In this document: piece after piece, positions 35,392-45,990 of the stretch
Position numbering within the stretch: position 1 is the first letter of the stretch
Layout: every line of letters begins with the position of its first letter
NCBI GenBank assembly: GCA_019633425.1
Contig: WSUB01000207.1
Span: 1-64,000, forward strand
Direction of reading: 5' to 3'
DNA length: 64,000 nt
DNA from: Tulasnella sp. 424
Taxonomy: Eukaryota > Basidiomycota > Agaricomycetes > Cantharellales > Tulasnellaceae
Notes under the pieces: model-generated
Databases searched by the model: none
What the model was told of the DNA's origin: nothing
Seen by the model: the letters and a program-made list of their open reading frames with translations, nothing else
Translations under genes and position numbers: made by a program

Positions 35392-37472
35392 ATGCCTCCT
35401 CCAAATGTCCACGCGTTAATGAATACGATGGAAGGAGACGGCGAAGCTTCCTTCAGCAAAGCCCACAACGCAGAGCTACTTTGCGATCCAGACGCTCCAT
35501 TCCATGTGATGCTGGAAAATATAAACGCCTCGAGTGCGTTTCCCTCGCAATCAAGGTGCGCGGTGCATTCGTTTCGCCCTTTGGTTCCTATATGCTCACT
35601 CTTGTTCTAGTTCTGCTCTCAGTTCACCGGTTGATGCGCCGCAATTCCAAGCACCGTCTGGTAAGGGTCTGGGTGGAGCCGTCGGTCAAATCTCTAATTT
35701 ACGATCTACGGCAGACCTTGGTGATTATGCACAATCCATAGTCACCGCAACATCCATGGACACAATGATTACCTGGCGCGCCGCTGAGTCTGTGGCTGGC
35801 CTTGCCGGTGGACAGGTTACAGCACAAGCCCCGGACGGCCAGGACGATCGACCGGACACTCCTGTTGCCTCCCAGGTTGCAGCAGATCACCGTCAATCCC
35901 GAGGTTTTGAAAGATCTAGACATGAAAGGCTTCCGAGTAAGCAGTAATCGCTCCGAGCCGCATCATGTCTTACCGACCAAATGCACCCTAGGCCAGGCCA
36001 GTTCGGCCCGCCCTCGATCGATACTTGATGGTAAACCCCCTCCCGACCCTCATTCTACCCTAAATAGGGAAACTGACCGCTTGCGCTTTACGATGCAGAC
36101 TGGGAACCTGAACCATATGATGGCACGGCTGGGAAGCGGTGCTGCGAGTTCATTCATTCCATTCGCAAGTACGCTTGGAAGCACGGCAGGAATAACGACC
36201 TGAAATGGATCGCCGAGTACGCGGAGACAAGACTCACGGACGATGCGTTGGTGTGGCATTCTCGACAACCGCCGCACGTCAGGGACGATTGGAGGCAACT
36301 CGTGAGCGAGCTTCTCAGGGCGTTCTACCCTGGTTATTCCAATGACACCGAAAACCCTCTGTGAGTGCCTCCGCGTATAAAAGTGCATCCCGTACTAACA
36401 GCGGCGCTTCGTCGTTCAGCTTCACTCCTGGTTCATCCCCTTCTTCCCGTACCACTTTTTCGCCAAGCACGTCTACCTCGCCATCGTCCTCCGATGGTCT
36501 ACGAAGCCCACCGTCAGTGTTCTTATTCCCCTCTCCTCCGAAAACGTCTAATAGTGGTTCCACATCTTAGATCACTAACATCAAGCTTTCCAACTCTCCT
36601 AACACCACCGCTCGGATCTCAGCAAACCGTTTCCCAATCATCAAACCGCTTAGTCTCAATGTCGTCTCACGTCAGCCTCGCCTCTTCATCATCTCAGCAA
36701 ATCCAACGCGGGCAATTACTGATCATGGACAACAACGACGAGAAGTACTTTGTGAAAATAAAGTTAAATGGGCGAGGGGGTTGCATGCCTACAACTGATA
36801 GGAGCAAATCGCTCCTCGTAAAAAACGCTACTGGACGTTCCCGGCAGCTGTATCTTGATGTGAGTAAACGTGCCGACTGCCAGTCGTCTGAATCTCTGTC
36901 TGACACCGTGAACGCAGAATTGTTCGTCGGACCATGCTACACTTGGGATATCATGGTGCATCGAGCGGGGTTATACGCCGCACTTGAGCAAAGGATCTCT
37001 CGAGTACGTGTCTCCAGCTCGACCTCCTTGTCTGCCGGCCTCTAACCGGCAATCAAACAATTTAGTTGCGCCGACCTGGTCTATCTCCGCCACAACGGCA
37101 CATCTTCTTCGAGAACCGCACTCGGACCATCGAGGGATATGGTTTGGACCGTAAAGGATGATAACAGTGTTCAAGCGTTTTGGCGAGACAGCGAGCAAAG
37201 TGAGATTCTCAACACCGATGAAGTCTGTACTCCATCGTGCTAATATCATCTCATCTCCCTTCTGTAGTCGAGCATGAGCTTCACGCTGTCATGAAACCAG
37301 AGGTTTCGTTTCTCAAGTCATTGGTGTCCCCGCCGAGAATCGTTTTGGTGAAAGACCCTGACGCTTTCATACCTCGAAACCCTGGATATATACGATCGGT
37401 GAGTGGTCCATCGCTGGCCCATCCCTACATGCTAATCTGACTTTCCCCTAGCGGCTGTTCTTCGACCCGTGA
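35392..37472 (+). CDS. R5: gag-like domain protein (502 aa)
   Basis: Eleven exons: 35392-35555, 35611-35660, 35715-35936, 35992-36030, 36099-36360, 36402-36512, 36571-36859, 36918-37003, 37066-37199, 37268-37398 and 37452-37472; 502 residues. The first exon (MPPPNVHALMNTMEGDGEAS) differs from the other members. Residues 159-245 hold the gag-like block (GKRCCEFIHSIRKYAWKHGR, WIAEYAETRLTDDAL, RDDWRQLVSELLRAF). The C-terminal domain keeps the landmarks in weaker form (RGQLLIMDNNDEKYFVKIKL, ATLGISWCI, DLVYLRHNGTSSS, VWTVKDDNSVQAFW, HELHAVMKPE, RLFFDP). Exon lengths 86 and 134 nt are shared with R2. The 54-nt intron 35661-35714 has no stop and could be retained. No damage found. Confidence 0.83.
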
Positions 37473-37963
37473 TGAAGGATAATTTCACAGCTTCAGTAAT
37501 GGCTGAACCCTTCCACGGTTCTGAAAGGCCTTCGAGTTGCACAGGGGACCTTGACTGCCTGCCATATTATGGGAGGTTCGAGGCTGTAGCACGAAGGGCT
37601 TCCCAGTGACCACCACCCTCTGCCAGCAATTGAGATCTCTCCATAGAGTCAAAAGGCGAGGTGGGTTGGCGTCAAAGGTGGATTTCCAACTCGGAATTAT
37701 CCCTCCGAGTTTTCTTCGTCATCGGACCCCTGTATTTATCCATCGACAGTCGCTTCTCAGTAGGAATCTGTCTCTACGATATATAAATGTCAGTAACTAA
37801 TACGCTGCTGATAGAACAACGTTCGCTATATACAGAGATATGTCTTACGAGCCGCTGCGAGTCATTCAAATTTGCACATCACGATTCCCTATCACAGTTA
37901 CTGCTTTATACATCTGGGGTAATATTCCATAATTCACGCTGGTGTCGCTTAACATTGGCTCAA

Positions 37964-39675
37964 TTAGTTCACCGTATTCCTGATCTTGTCCCAAATTGTC
38001 TCGCTAGGCTGCGGGTTCTCCTCCTCGATTCTGTATGAGATTGCGTCCAACGGTTCTTGAATAGTATCGCTATGCACGAGTACAGCATCGATGACTCCGG
38101 TCAGAGATTCGAAGGCATCTGGGAGGGTGGCCAAGTTAGGTTGAATGCCATTGTTCACTGCTTCAAGGGCATTGTGCAAATCGTCATTGCTTGATAGTAT
38201 GGTCTCCAGCTTCTCGCGCGCCGCGCATCTCGCGTAGATCTCGGATGCTGACCAATGCATGGCCAAAGCGTAAGGGTTTGGAGGGTCGATATCCGCATTG
38301 CTTTTGAATTCAATTGTGTTCGCCGATATGGCGGAGTACTTGTCTGCGGCCACGAACCCATGTTCTTGAAGAAGCCAGACTGCCGTTGGGGTAAACGCAA
38401 CGACTTGACACTGGTAGTCTTTCGGATCGATTTTACCAGTTTCGGGCTATATGATAGGGAATTAGCCAGGGAAGCAGACTTCGTCAATTGGCAAATTGGG
38501 CTGACGAAGATGGGTTTGAGGGCAAGTTCCAAGCGATCATAATATGTATGGACTCTGTCAAATGGATGAGATCAGAGTTACACGTCGATTTTGTTTGGCA
38601 CTCACGTGGAGCTGAGCGTTATTGCGTTAGTGGGATCGTTGATACCGGCTCCCGTTAGACTCTCCATTTCAACACCACTGAATGATTGGATGCTGGTCCA
38701 ATAGTTATTGAGCTGGACTTGCTTGTTACCCCAGTTCTGGAAATTCGATAGATCATTCTGTAAGCTGTGCTATGTGGAATCCCTTACATACTTACATTTG
38801 GGTTCTGACCAAAGTCGCAAAGCGAAAAGGGAAGGATATGAGCCGCGATGGTACATTCGATACGCCTTTGAGGCTGGGAGCTGAAACCGTGCGTGTAGTG
38901 TATCAATGAAAAAACTGAGGGATATAAACCATGATTCTACGGACCCGAATCTGACAGCAGAAGGGTCGATTCTCCCCGTTATAACACATTGACAATTGTC
39001 ACGCTGCATTATCTAACGTCCTTGTCAGCCTGGATGTCTTTCATAGCTCCTGGGAACGCTAACCTTCTTCCGCAAGTTATCTTGACTACGTGAAGCAGCT
39101 GTTGCGAAAAGGTCTGCCCCCCAGATACCAAGAGGATCCTTGAAGGGGTTTGTTTCATTATTGGAGATCATTCTTCTCCCTCCTGTGACGCGGACTTATG
39201 TAGTCCATACGAGCCAGTAGGGTTACCTCATGACATCCAAGAGACTGTTGAACTTACATGGAGTAACAATATTCTTCTTAATCCACTCGGCAACCTTGCT
39301 CAGAGGCATCTCCTCTTGAGATCTGGCAGAAATGGCATTTAAGAGAATCAACTGGCCCCTCCGTGTTGGGGCGTTCTCCACGGCGGCGAGAATGATATTG
39401 CGAGACTCCTCGTCGGTGCCTTGGAGCAGGCCTATCAGTGTTTCGTAAATGGTGGCAAATTCGGGGTCTGTTGGACCATAGCGAATTTCGTTTTCAAGGT
39501 TGACGTGAGGTAAATTATGAATTACGCCTATGGTTATTGCTTGCTCTAGGGAAGGTAGCCAGAGTGAACTCATTAAGACGTATGCAAAGAAAAGGAGGAT
39601 TTCAATGAGCAGTTGCGGTGTTGATGAGGCCGGGGGGTGTTGGAGAGGAAATGGACGATGAGAGATCGGCCCCAT
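37964..39675 (-). CDS. HNH-type nuclease domain protein, probably frame-damaged
   Basis: On the minus strand the clear exons are about 39258-39675 (the start could also be the ATG at 39573), about 39015-39170, about 38956-39009, 38796-38873, 38606-38757, 38506-38554 and 37964-38446. The nuclease part reads QRDNCQCVITGRIDPSA, then CTIAAHILPFSLCDFG, the C-x-V-T-G and A-H-I-x-P-F-S signature of fungal HNH_2 proteins. Next come NYWTSIQSFSGVEMESL, ITLSSTVHTYYDRLELALKP and a tail with WLLQEHGFVAADK and DPPNPYALAMHW. Between ADKDV and QRDN an extra five bases (39010-39014) shift the frame and no normal intron removes them. I call it a probable recent pseudogene, or a model I have not solved. Such genes are widespread in fungi; their substrate is unknown. 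Confidence 0.6.
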
Positions 39676-40434
39676 TTTATTCTTGAACGCGTATTATTCG
39701 CGAGCCCCTGACCTAGCATGTTTACGTCTGGCATTCGTAAAACGTTCTTCTCTTTCTCTTTTCTCCGAGTAGGACTTACGCCGCTTACCGAGTTTCTGGA
39801 ACTTGGTAGATTCCCGAACGGCGTCGTAACACCGCAACGTCAACTATGTATGAAGGTCTGGAGTCGTATATCGAACTTAAAACACAGATGATCGCCGATT
39901 ATCCACTTCAGACTGTACATGCTGCAATGGCAACTCTCATCTGGGCGGCAGTATGCTAGAGACCGTGGGGCCATCAGAAGGCTTCGGGGAGAGTGAAAAG
40001 GAGGAGAGACGCTGCAATTACGGGCAGCTGTAAAGTTGCGGCACTTTCCGTATTGGCGAGTAGTTGTGGACAATATCTCTCGGTGGCGGATAGACCACTT
40101 TGTGAGCGACTTGGTCAAACAAAATGAATCTTCATCGAGGATACTCCATCCTAATTCAACGTATAAGTTCGCAAATCATAAGATAGAATGAGTATTTCCG
40201 ATGGTAGTCTGGGCGCCTGTTGAGCCCATAAGAGGGTAACGGACTCTCAAAGTCACACACATTCTTAGGAGTGTGAAAGCGCGTGCAAGGGGAGAAAACA
40301 ATGTTCGGAGGCACGAAACAGAAGACGCTCGTGGATAGTCGATGCTCTATTCGGTGCTAAGATAGAAGGAAAGCGTCTATACAGGCGTTAGATGAACTTG
40401 GTGCTTTGCCGAAGTCTGGAATAATCACAGTTTT
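39676..40434. other. Spacer
   Basis: No gene or repeat recognised. The frame at 39840-40118 (-) has no coding support. Confidence 0.35.
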
Positions 40435-41165
40435 GTGCCCAGCAGTAGGAATGCCAAAAATCTAACAGTCATTAAGATACCGTGCGTTCGTATTGTCTCC
40501 TCTGAGTCCGTGAGGGAGGCGTCCTCGTACGAGGACGGTGACTGAAGAACATTTTAGCGTGTGCGAACCACCCTGGCGTTGAGCAGATTGGGGCCCAACG
40601 TAGGTTACCACCTGACACACCCCCACCCCAGCTGATAACGATTGTAGGCATGCCAGTCCATCCGCCTGGGATAAAGATGCTTGAATGGGCTGAATCCTTT
40701 GGCCGAGATCACCCGATAGACATCAGCCTGTTGCGCGGGCCGTGTGACATCATATGTAGAGGGTGCGAGACACAAAGGCAGCCGCTCCCGGTTGCTCCAC
40801 CCCTTTTACCCTTCACATCGTAAATCCCTTCCGGAAATGTTTGAATACCTGGTAATGGTGGAATATTTTCAAAGTAAGGATTTTCCAAGAGAAAGGGCCT
40901 TGAACGAGGGGGTTTCCGATCCGGTAGAGCGGTATGTTTCGCAATGGCTAAGCGCATTAAGGAATTTCTTATAAGCAAGGCGCAGAGAGATACGGGAAGA
41001 AAATTCTGGTCAATTTAAGGCAATTTAAGCAGGTTTGGATCGGAGGTTTTGAGTTGGAGGCAGAGTTCTTCGGGCGTTTGTCTCCTGCCTCCATTGCCTC
41101 GGCAACAACGGAAGGCCGAAAACGTATACCAGTGGTAGAATCTATCAGAGAAATGAAAATAAATC
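40435..41165 (-). pseudogene. Fragments of a DOMON/cytochrome b561 gene
   Basis: Three separate pieces of the unit seen at 41659-44430 are jumbled here. Around 40440-40540 is the end of the 370-nt exon (matching 42600-42700). Around 40580-40740 is a block otherwise found upstream of the gene (44140-44330) and repeated at 50270-50430. Around 41085-41165 is the last exon region (matching 50600-50690). The order is not that of a gene. Confidence 0.6.
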
Positions 41166-41658
41166 TTCATTAGCTCCAGCACTCCGGCTCCCATAGCTTT
41201 TGCCGTGCATGTTCTCCGCCACTAATGGACAAATTCACACCACTATTCTACTCTGTCATGGCTATTGGAGGGTCCGAATGTCGAGATAGCACCGACACCG
41301 TTGACTTTAGCTTGCAATTTATTACCAGTAACTAGACCAACAGCTGCCAGCTCCACTACGGGGGACTTGAGATCTCGTTAACGAGGCCCTCCGACGCCGC
41401 CTTACCCAAGGAATCCGACTGATGCGCACACTCTTATTTATAGAATCCATTTTGATACCATACTCGGCGGTGGATTTCTCACTAATATCGGCCACAATCG
41501 AGTGATGTAACGTCGGACCGATCCATTCAGACGCAGTACTTGGCGAAGCTCAGTGGCACGCTCTTGTTCGCAAAGGCTACAAACATTGAGGGGTTTCGAT
41601 AAATAGAAATGGGGAGGGGGGGTGTGCAAGAGAAACCTATTCGTCAAGTTCGGGTAAT

Positions 41659-43720
41659 CTAGGCGGGCATGGGTCGGAAGTCTCGGGTGGGAGGTAGGGT
41701 TCGTCTGGCGTTCGTCTCTTGTCGCCATTGCCTCGGCAACAGCGAAAGGCCGGCGATGTATATCAATGATATAATCTATCACAGAATAGAAACCCGACGT
41801 TCTTCAGGTCCAGTACTCAGGCTGAATCTCTTGGCACTTACGATAAGTGAAGCGGTCCACCAGGTTCTCATATGGCGGAGGAACGGCACTTGATCGACGT
41901 ATGTCCCGAACTCGCCTAACCACTCGTCGCCATATCCTTCGTGTACGTTGTAAAAAGATAGAAGTATGATGAAGAGGCCCAATAAAGCGTGTGCGTAATT
42001 TTGGATCGGGCGGCCTTTGATGGCGGGCATAATCGTGTCCTTGGCTGTGAAGTTCCTCGACGAGGAAATGGGGCCGCCTTTGCTAACCAGAGCTGTTGTT
42101 GAGGGAGCGGCGAGAGTTGGTGGGTAACTTGAGCCGAGAGTCGTTGATGTTTGGTCTCGTTCAGAGATTGCTCGAAGCGCGGTTGAGTTTTCGGGTTCGT
42201 ACGTGTCCCAAGGTTCGAGAGGAGGGAGAGGCTCGCGCTTGGGTTTAAAGAAGTGAATTATTGTGCCCAGGATCATTTGACCGATATAAAGAACGAGAAG
42301 CAGGAGTCCAGCGCGCTTCGCGGGGTGCCGGTTAGGTGAGGATGCACTCGGAATGAGCGAACAGTACTTACTGTATGACTGTCCTGGAAATGGTCTTCCC
42401 CCACGTAATTATATCCAACAAACCAGCCGCCGATGATGAACGGGCCTGACACGATGAACTGAACGAACCAGTGTGCGGTAAACCACTTGGCTTTGAGGAA
42501 CGAGATCGTGCGGGAGAATCTCGCAATGAAAATTCCTACAGAAGCACCAGATGAGCTTAGTACTGCTCCGAAGTTTATCATAATGGCGCCCCCGTACCTA
42601 GCGGGAGGAATACCAAAAACCCAAGAGTCATTAAAATACCGTGCGTCCGTATCGTCTTCTCCGAGTCCGTGAGGGAGTTGTCCTTGCTCAAGGTTCCATT
42701 AGACGAAATTCCCGTGGGCAATGGAATTATTGTTTGAGTGCTTGTCCCAATAACTGTGGTGGTAGCACCAGTCGCAGTGGAGAGAGCGTCAACGGTTTGA
42801 GTGAGATCCATAGTGACGCTCCCCATTTTGTCATGTTGAACGATTGTTGCATCGACTGCGCTTGATGATGGTTTTGTATTGGAGTAAGCCCAGACCATCT
42901 GGACGGCATTTTGGGCAGTGCTCGGGAGAGGGTAGGTGAATGCGATCGAGGTGGAATTCGCAGACAACTACGAACGAGGACGGTTAGCGACGTCCTATCC
43001 GATGAAGTATCAATCCCAAGGATAGGACGTACTATCGTATTTTCGGCGACGAGAGCTGCAATCTCTGTGGGGTTCGGGACCACCGTAGGCATGACGTGAC
43101 CCGTCGCTGCTCGCTGAGAGATTGTGACGGTTCCATCGGCATTGGGCCAAGTAATAATCATGGCCGAATTGGACATTTTGGTGCCAAACCCAACCGCCAT
43201 CCATCCTAGCCTGTCGATTGCGAATTTACTGACGAGCTGGTCTGATGTGAATGCCAAGACAACAGAGGGTCAGAACGGCACGTGACGCTGTTGCGAGCCC
43301 GGTGAATCCCGGGACCTCCACGCAGTCCTCGGAAGGGTTGACACCGGCTGACTGATGTGACCGATCACGCCCCCTTCGCATCGCTAATTTTTCCCCGCGC
43401 CAATCACATCTCGAGGATTTGAAATGCCATGACGCTCGGTCGACGGAGTGACGCAATTCACACTCACATGTTACGCTGTTCCCATTAACGACGGCGTTGA
43501 CGCAGAGGCTCTGATGGGATATTTTATCGTCAGTCAGCGTTCGTCATGGCTGGTTTAGGAGGGGAGTGTGGAGATTGGAGGGTGACAGTCGGGCCATTCG
43601 CAGGGCCTCGCGAAGATAAAATCTGAGAGGACTCACTGTTCCGCAAAACTGCCCACCTGTGGCAGCTCGTACTGTGGATATCGATAGCAACGACGACACT
43701 ATGACTATTGAGAAGAGCAT
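41659..43720 (-). CDS. Secreted/membrane DOMON plus cytochrome b561 protein, copy 1 (486 aa)
   Basis: Seven exons on the minus strand: 43637-43720, 43468-43510, 43033-43241, 42598-42967, 42372-42535, 41842-42315 and 41659-41775; 486 residues. An N-terminal signal peptide (MLFSIVIVSSLLSISTVRA) is followed by a DOMON domain of the type found as the haem domain of cellobiose dehydrogenase (GGQFCGT, DRLGWMAVGFGTKMSNSAMI, TWPNADGTVTISQR). A Ser/Thr-rich linker leads to a cytochrome b561 domain from about residue 205: RTHGILMTLGFLVFLPLG, WFTAHWFVQFIV, DSHT, RPIQNYAHALLGL and a last helix LIYIAGLSLLPRQW. Conserved histidines of b561 are visible. Expected role: transmembrane electron transfer to an extracellular haem domain, by family analogy. 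The intron after the second exon is long (226 nt). Exon lengths from the second to the sixth equal those of copy 2. Confidence 0.88.
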
Positions 43721-44440
43721 TTCGGAAGACGTCAATCGAGCGGCTGCCTTTCAAAGACACCACCAGTCGATGCAGGATTGAGTCGAGCAAGGAAGAAGTG
43801 GCCAAGTCTGAGGAGGGGTGTTCTTGGCTTTGGACCCGTCGATGCCAGAGCGTGTCGTTTATAGTCCAGCCAGCTCCAAGAGTTTTGTTCCTTGAGGTGG
43901 CTAAAAATAGGGTGTCTCACCGCCTCGAAGCCCTGAAATACAAAGATATGCGGGGTGGACAGGAATAAACCGCTGCTTCTATAAATAGCCATGCGCAGTC
44001 GGACCGTAGCCTTTTCAAAGCTTCATTTGCACGCCTCAGCACGTTTGGGTCGCTCGGCTAATGAGCTTGATCGAGTGGATAAGAAGACGGGACTGGCAAT
44101 AAACGGCGATTGGAATAACAGTTTAGCCGGTCCAACCTCTTCGGCGTTGAACGGAACAGATTGGGGGCTCGACGTAGGTTGCCATACAACGCACACTCAG
44201 CCGATGGCGACTGTAGGCATGCCCACCCATCCGCCTGAGGTCAAGGTGCTGAATGCTTGGCCAGAATCCTCGACGAGCATCAGTCTGCGGGCGCAGGCTG
44301 TGGGACATCTACAGGCACGTAGCAGGGTGCTAGGAGACACGCGTCAGGCCCCATCATCCCAGCCAATCCCAAGTCCGCGAATTGTCATCGATAATATCCG
44401 CAGCCGCCGGGGACCCTTAGCCTGTTGACAATCCTTTTGT
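43721..44440. repeat. 5' flank of the b561 unit, duplicated at 49825-50430
   Basis: 43720-43930 matches 49830-50040, and 44000-44330 matches 50110-50430 and partly 40580-40740. No gene is visible in it; the region includes the promoter of the b561 copy 1 gene (TATAAATAG at 43980 lies in this block). Confidence 0.55.
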
Positions 44441-44461
44441 TACTTCTAACTCCCAATAGCT

Positions 44462-45197
44462 GCTTTCAGTTTAAACGGGGGTCTGCGGTAGGCTGCTGTA
44501 TCTTAGGCACCTCGCAGTAGCAGGGTTCTGCGGTAGGGTAAACTTGCGGTATCGAAATGGAGCTCCGGAGCTGCTTTTCCTGTTGCGTTACAGTAGGGTC
44601 TTTTGGATTTTCGTAGATTACGTGACCCCAACTTCCCCTTGGAGACAACACGCCCTCCCCCTTTTTGCACTCGTCCAAAATCCAATCCTTCCCGATGGCC
44701 GCCGAGGACGACAGCCAAGGACCACTAAAGTCTTCCAAAGGCTCGCGCACCACGGTTTCAGTGGACGGAGGCGGCCATATGGAAACGATGATGAGGATAA
44801 TCTAAATTTATTACGCGCGAGCAGACTGCCGTGAGACGTCAAGGTGCGCGGGGGTACAGTACCCCAGATACCCCGCTTACAACCAGCAGCTACCAGAAGA
44901 AGGGAGGAGAATAAATCAATGAGAACAATCGAGAGGGAGAATCGAGGCTTTTAGCCAAAATACATCTCCAGGTCCACAGTCAGGAAACTCATACAGCGTT
45001 TCAACGGATAGTAAGCGGTCTTAGCGACTGTTAACACCGGCGGGAGGATGAGACGGTGGGGCGAGTCGCAAGAGCATAGTTGCGGGAGAGTCGCGCGGAC
45101 AGGTGCACTCATGCAAAACTGGTTGCATTTCCCCACTGCAGAACTCTGCTACCGCGAGGCCCCTGGGGTACGGCAACCCCCCGTTTAAACTGAAAGC
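44462..45197. mobile_element. Terminal-inverted-repeat element, non-autonomous (736 bp)
   Basis: Perfect 20-bp terminal inverted repeats, gctttcagtttaaacggggg at 44462-44481 and its reverse complement at 45178-45197, bound a 736-bp segment. Short motifs of the form tgcggtag recur inside the left end and as their complement (ctaccgc) inside the right end, as transposase binding sites often do. No transposase is encoded. I could not identify a target-site duplication, so the superfamily is open. A part of the same sequence occurs inverted at 55320-55390. Confidence 0.7.
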
Positions 45198-45259
45198 ACC
45201 TGATATTCCCAGCGCGGAGGTGCTCCCTCGGCACTTGCCACTCTTTTGTTTCTTCAATA

Positions 45260-45990
45260 CATTTTTTACATCGAAGGATCAAGCGCGACCGCCCTTGGAA
45301 GGGACTCCGTTGGCAGTTTCGCCTGGGAGTGATTGGATCGGTCCCGAGGGGGTTGGCGGCTGTAGCGCGTTGAGGGCGAAAGAGGGGGCTTCCTCAGTGG
45401 TGTAAATTTCCCTCTCGGCAACTGCGGAATGAACCGATGCTGGAGGGCGTTGGGATGTATATTGTCCGGGGACCTTGTCAACATTTTGGTGCTGGCACGT
45501 CTCACAGGTGTAACAAAGGGACAAGGAAGTAGGACAAAGTACTATGAATCGAGAAGCATAATTCAAGCATAAGGGAAAACATGCGAGAGAAAAGAGGGAT
45601 GACACATGGGTAACACATGGGAAAGAAGGACAAAGGAAGGTAGAAGTAACAAGGACGGGCAACGAATTTAGTGAGGGGAAAGTAGGAAAGCATTAGATTG
45701 ACGGTGAGCACGGAAAGGACACATGACGCAGGGCGGCAAAGCGCAAAGGTCAAAGCAGCAAGAAAGAGAGTCCCATGATCAAACTAACGGAGAAAGGAGA
45801 AAGGATCTGGGCAAAGCACCAATAAAAAGGCAAAACAAACTCAAAGGATAAGGTGCAAAAAGTGGAGGTGCGTGGGAGAAAGGGCAGAAAATACTGGTGC
45901 CACGACCCTTGCCTGTGGTTTGAAAATAGACGGTACCAGGCCAAGGGAATTTCTCTAATGGCCCGAAAACGCCTGAAATGTATATTAGAC
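45260..45990 (-). other. Strongly pyrimidine-rich (minus strand) segment, possible LTR remnant
   Basis: Read on the minus strand, this 700-bp block is an unusually regular run of C/T-rich sequence, followed from about 45490 down by an open frame rich in Pro/Thr/Ser (YTSQRPPASVHSAVAE, EEAPSFALNALQPPTPSG). The layout resembles a long terminal repeat followed by the start of a retroelement gag, but no primer-binding site, pol or partner repeat was found. The 554-bp insertion at 58197-58750 is similar in style. Confidence 0.3.

Larger units (their letters stand above)
31940..35520 (+). repeat. Right arm of inverted segmental duplication
   Basis: Reverse complement of 13600-17890. It contains the whole of R2, the spacer 34216-35391, and the promoter and first exon start of R5. 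Because R5 is complete here and cut in the left arm, and R2 is single-domain here, this arm looks nearer the original arrangement. Confidence 0.8.

Noticed and set aside
35661..35714. R5 exon 2 and exon 3 as one exon
   Set aside because: The 54-nt stretch is open and in frame, but it has good GT-AG signals at the position of an intron in R1-R4; kept as an intron with possible retention.
36050..36563. Minus-strand frames opposite R5 (112 and 82 codons)
   Set aside because: They are antisense shadows of the R5 exons; the plus-strand model is supported by splice signals and copies.
24910..37400. R genes as LTR retrotransposons
   Set aside because: The gag-like block suggested it, but there are no LTR pairs, protease, reverse transcriptase, RNase H or integrase motifs, and the genes carry 11-16 introns.
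44466..44842. Minus-strand frames inside the inverted-repeat element as a transposase
   Set aside because: They are short (up to 95 codons), lack any DDE-like pattern, and overlap the subterminal repeats.
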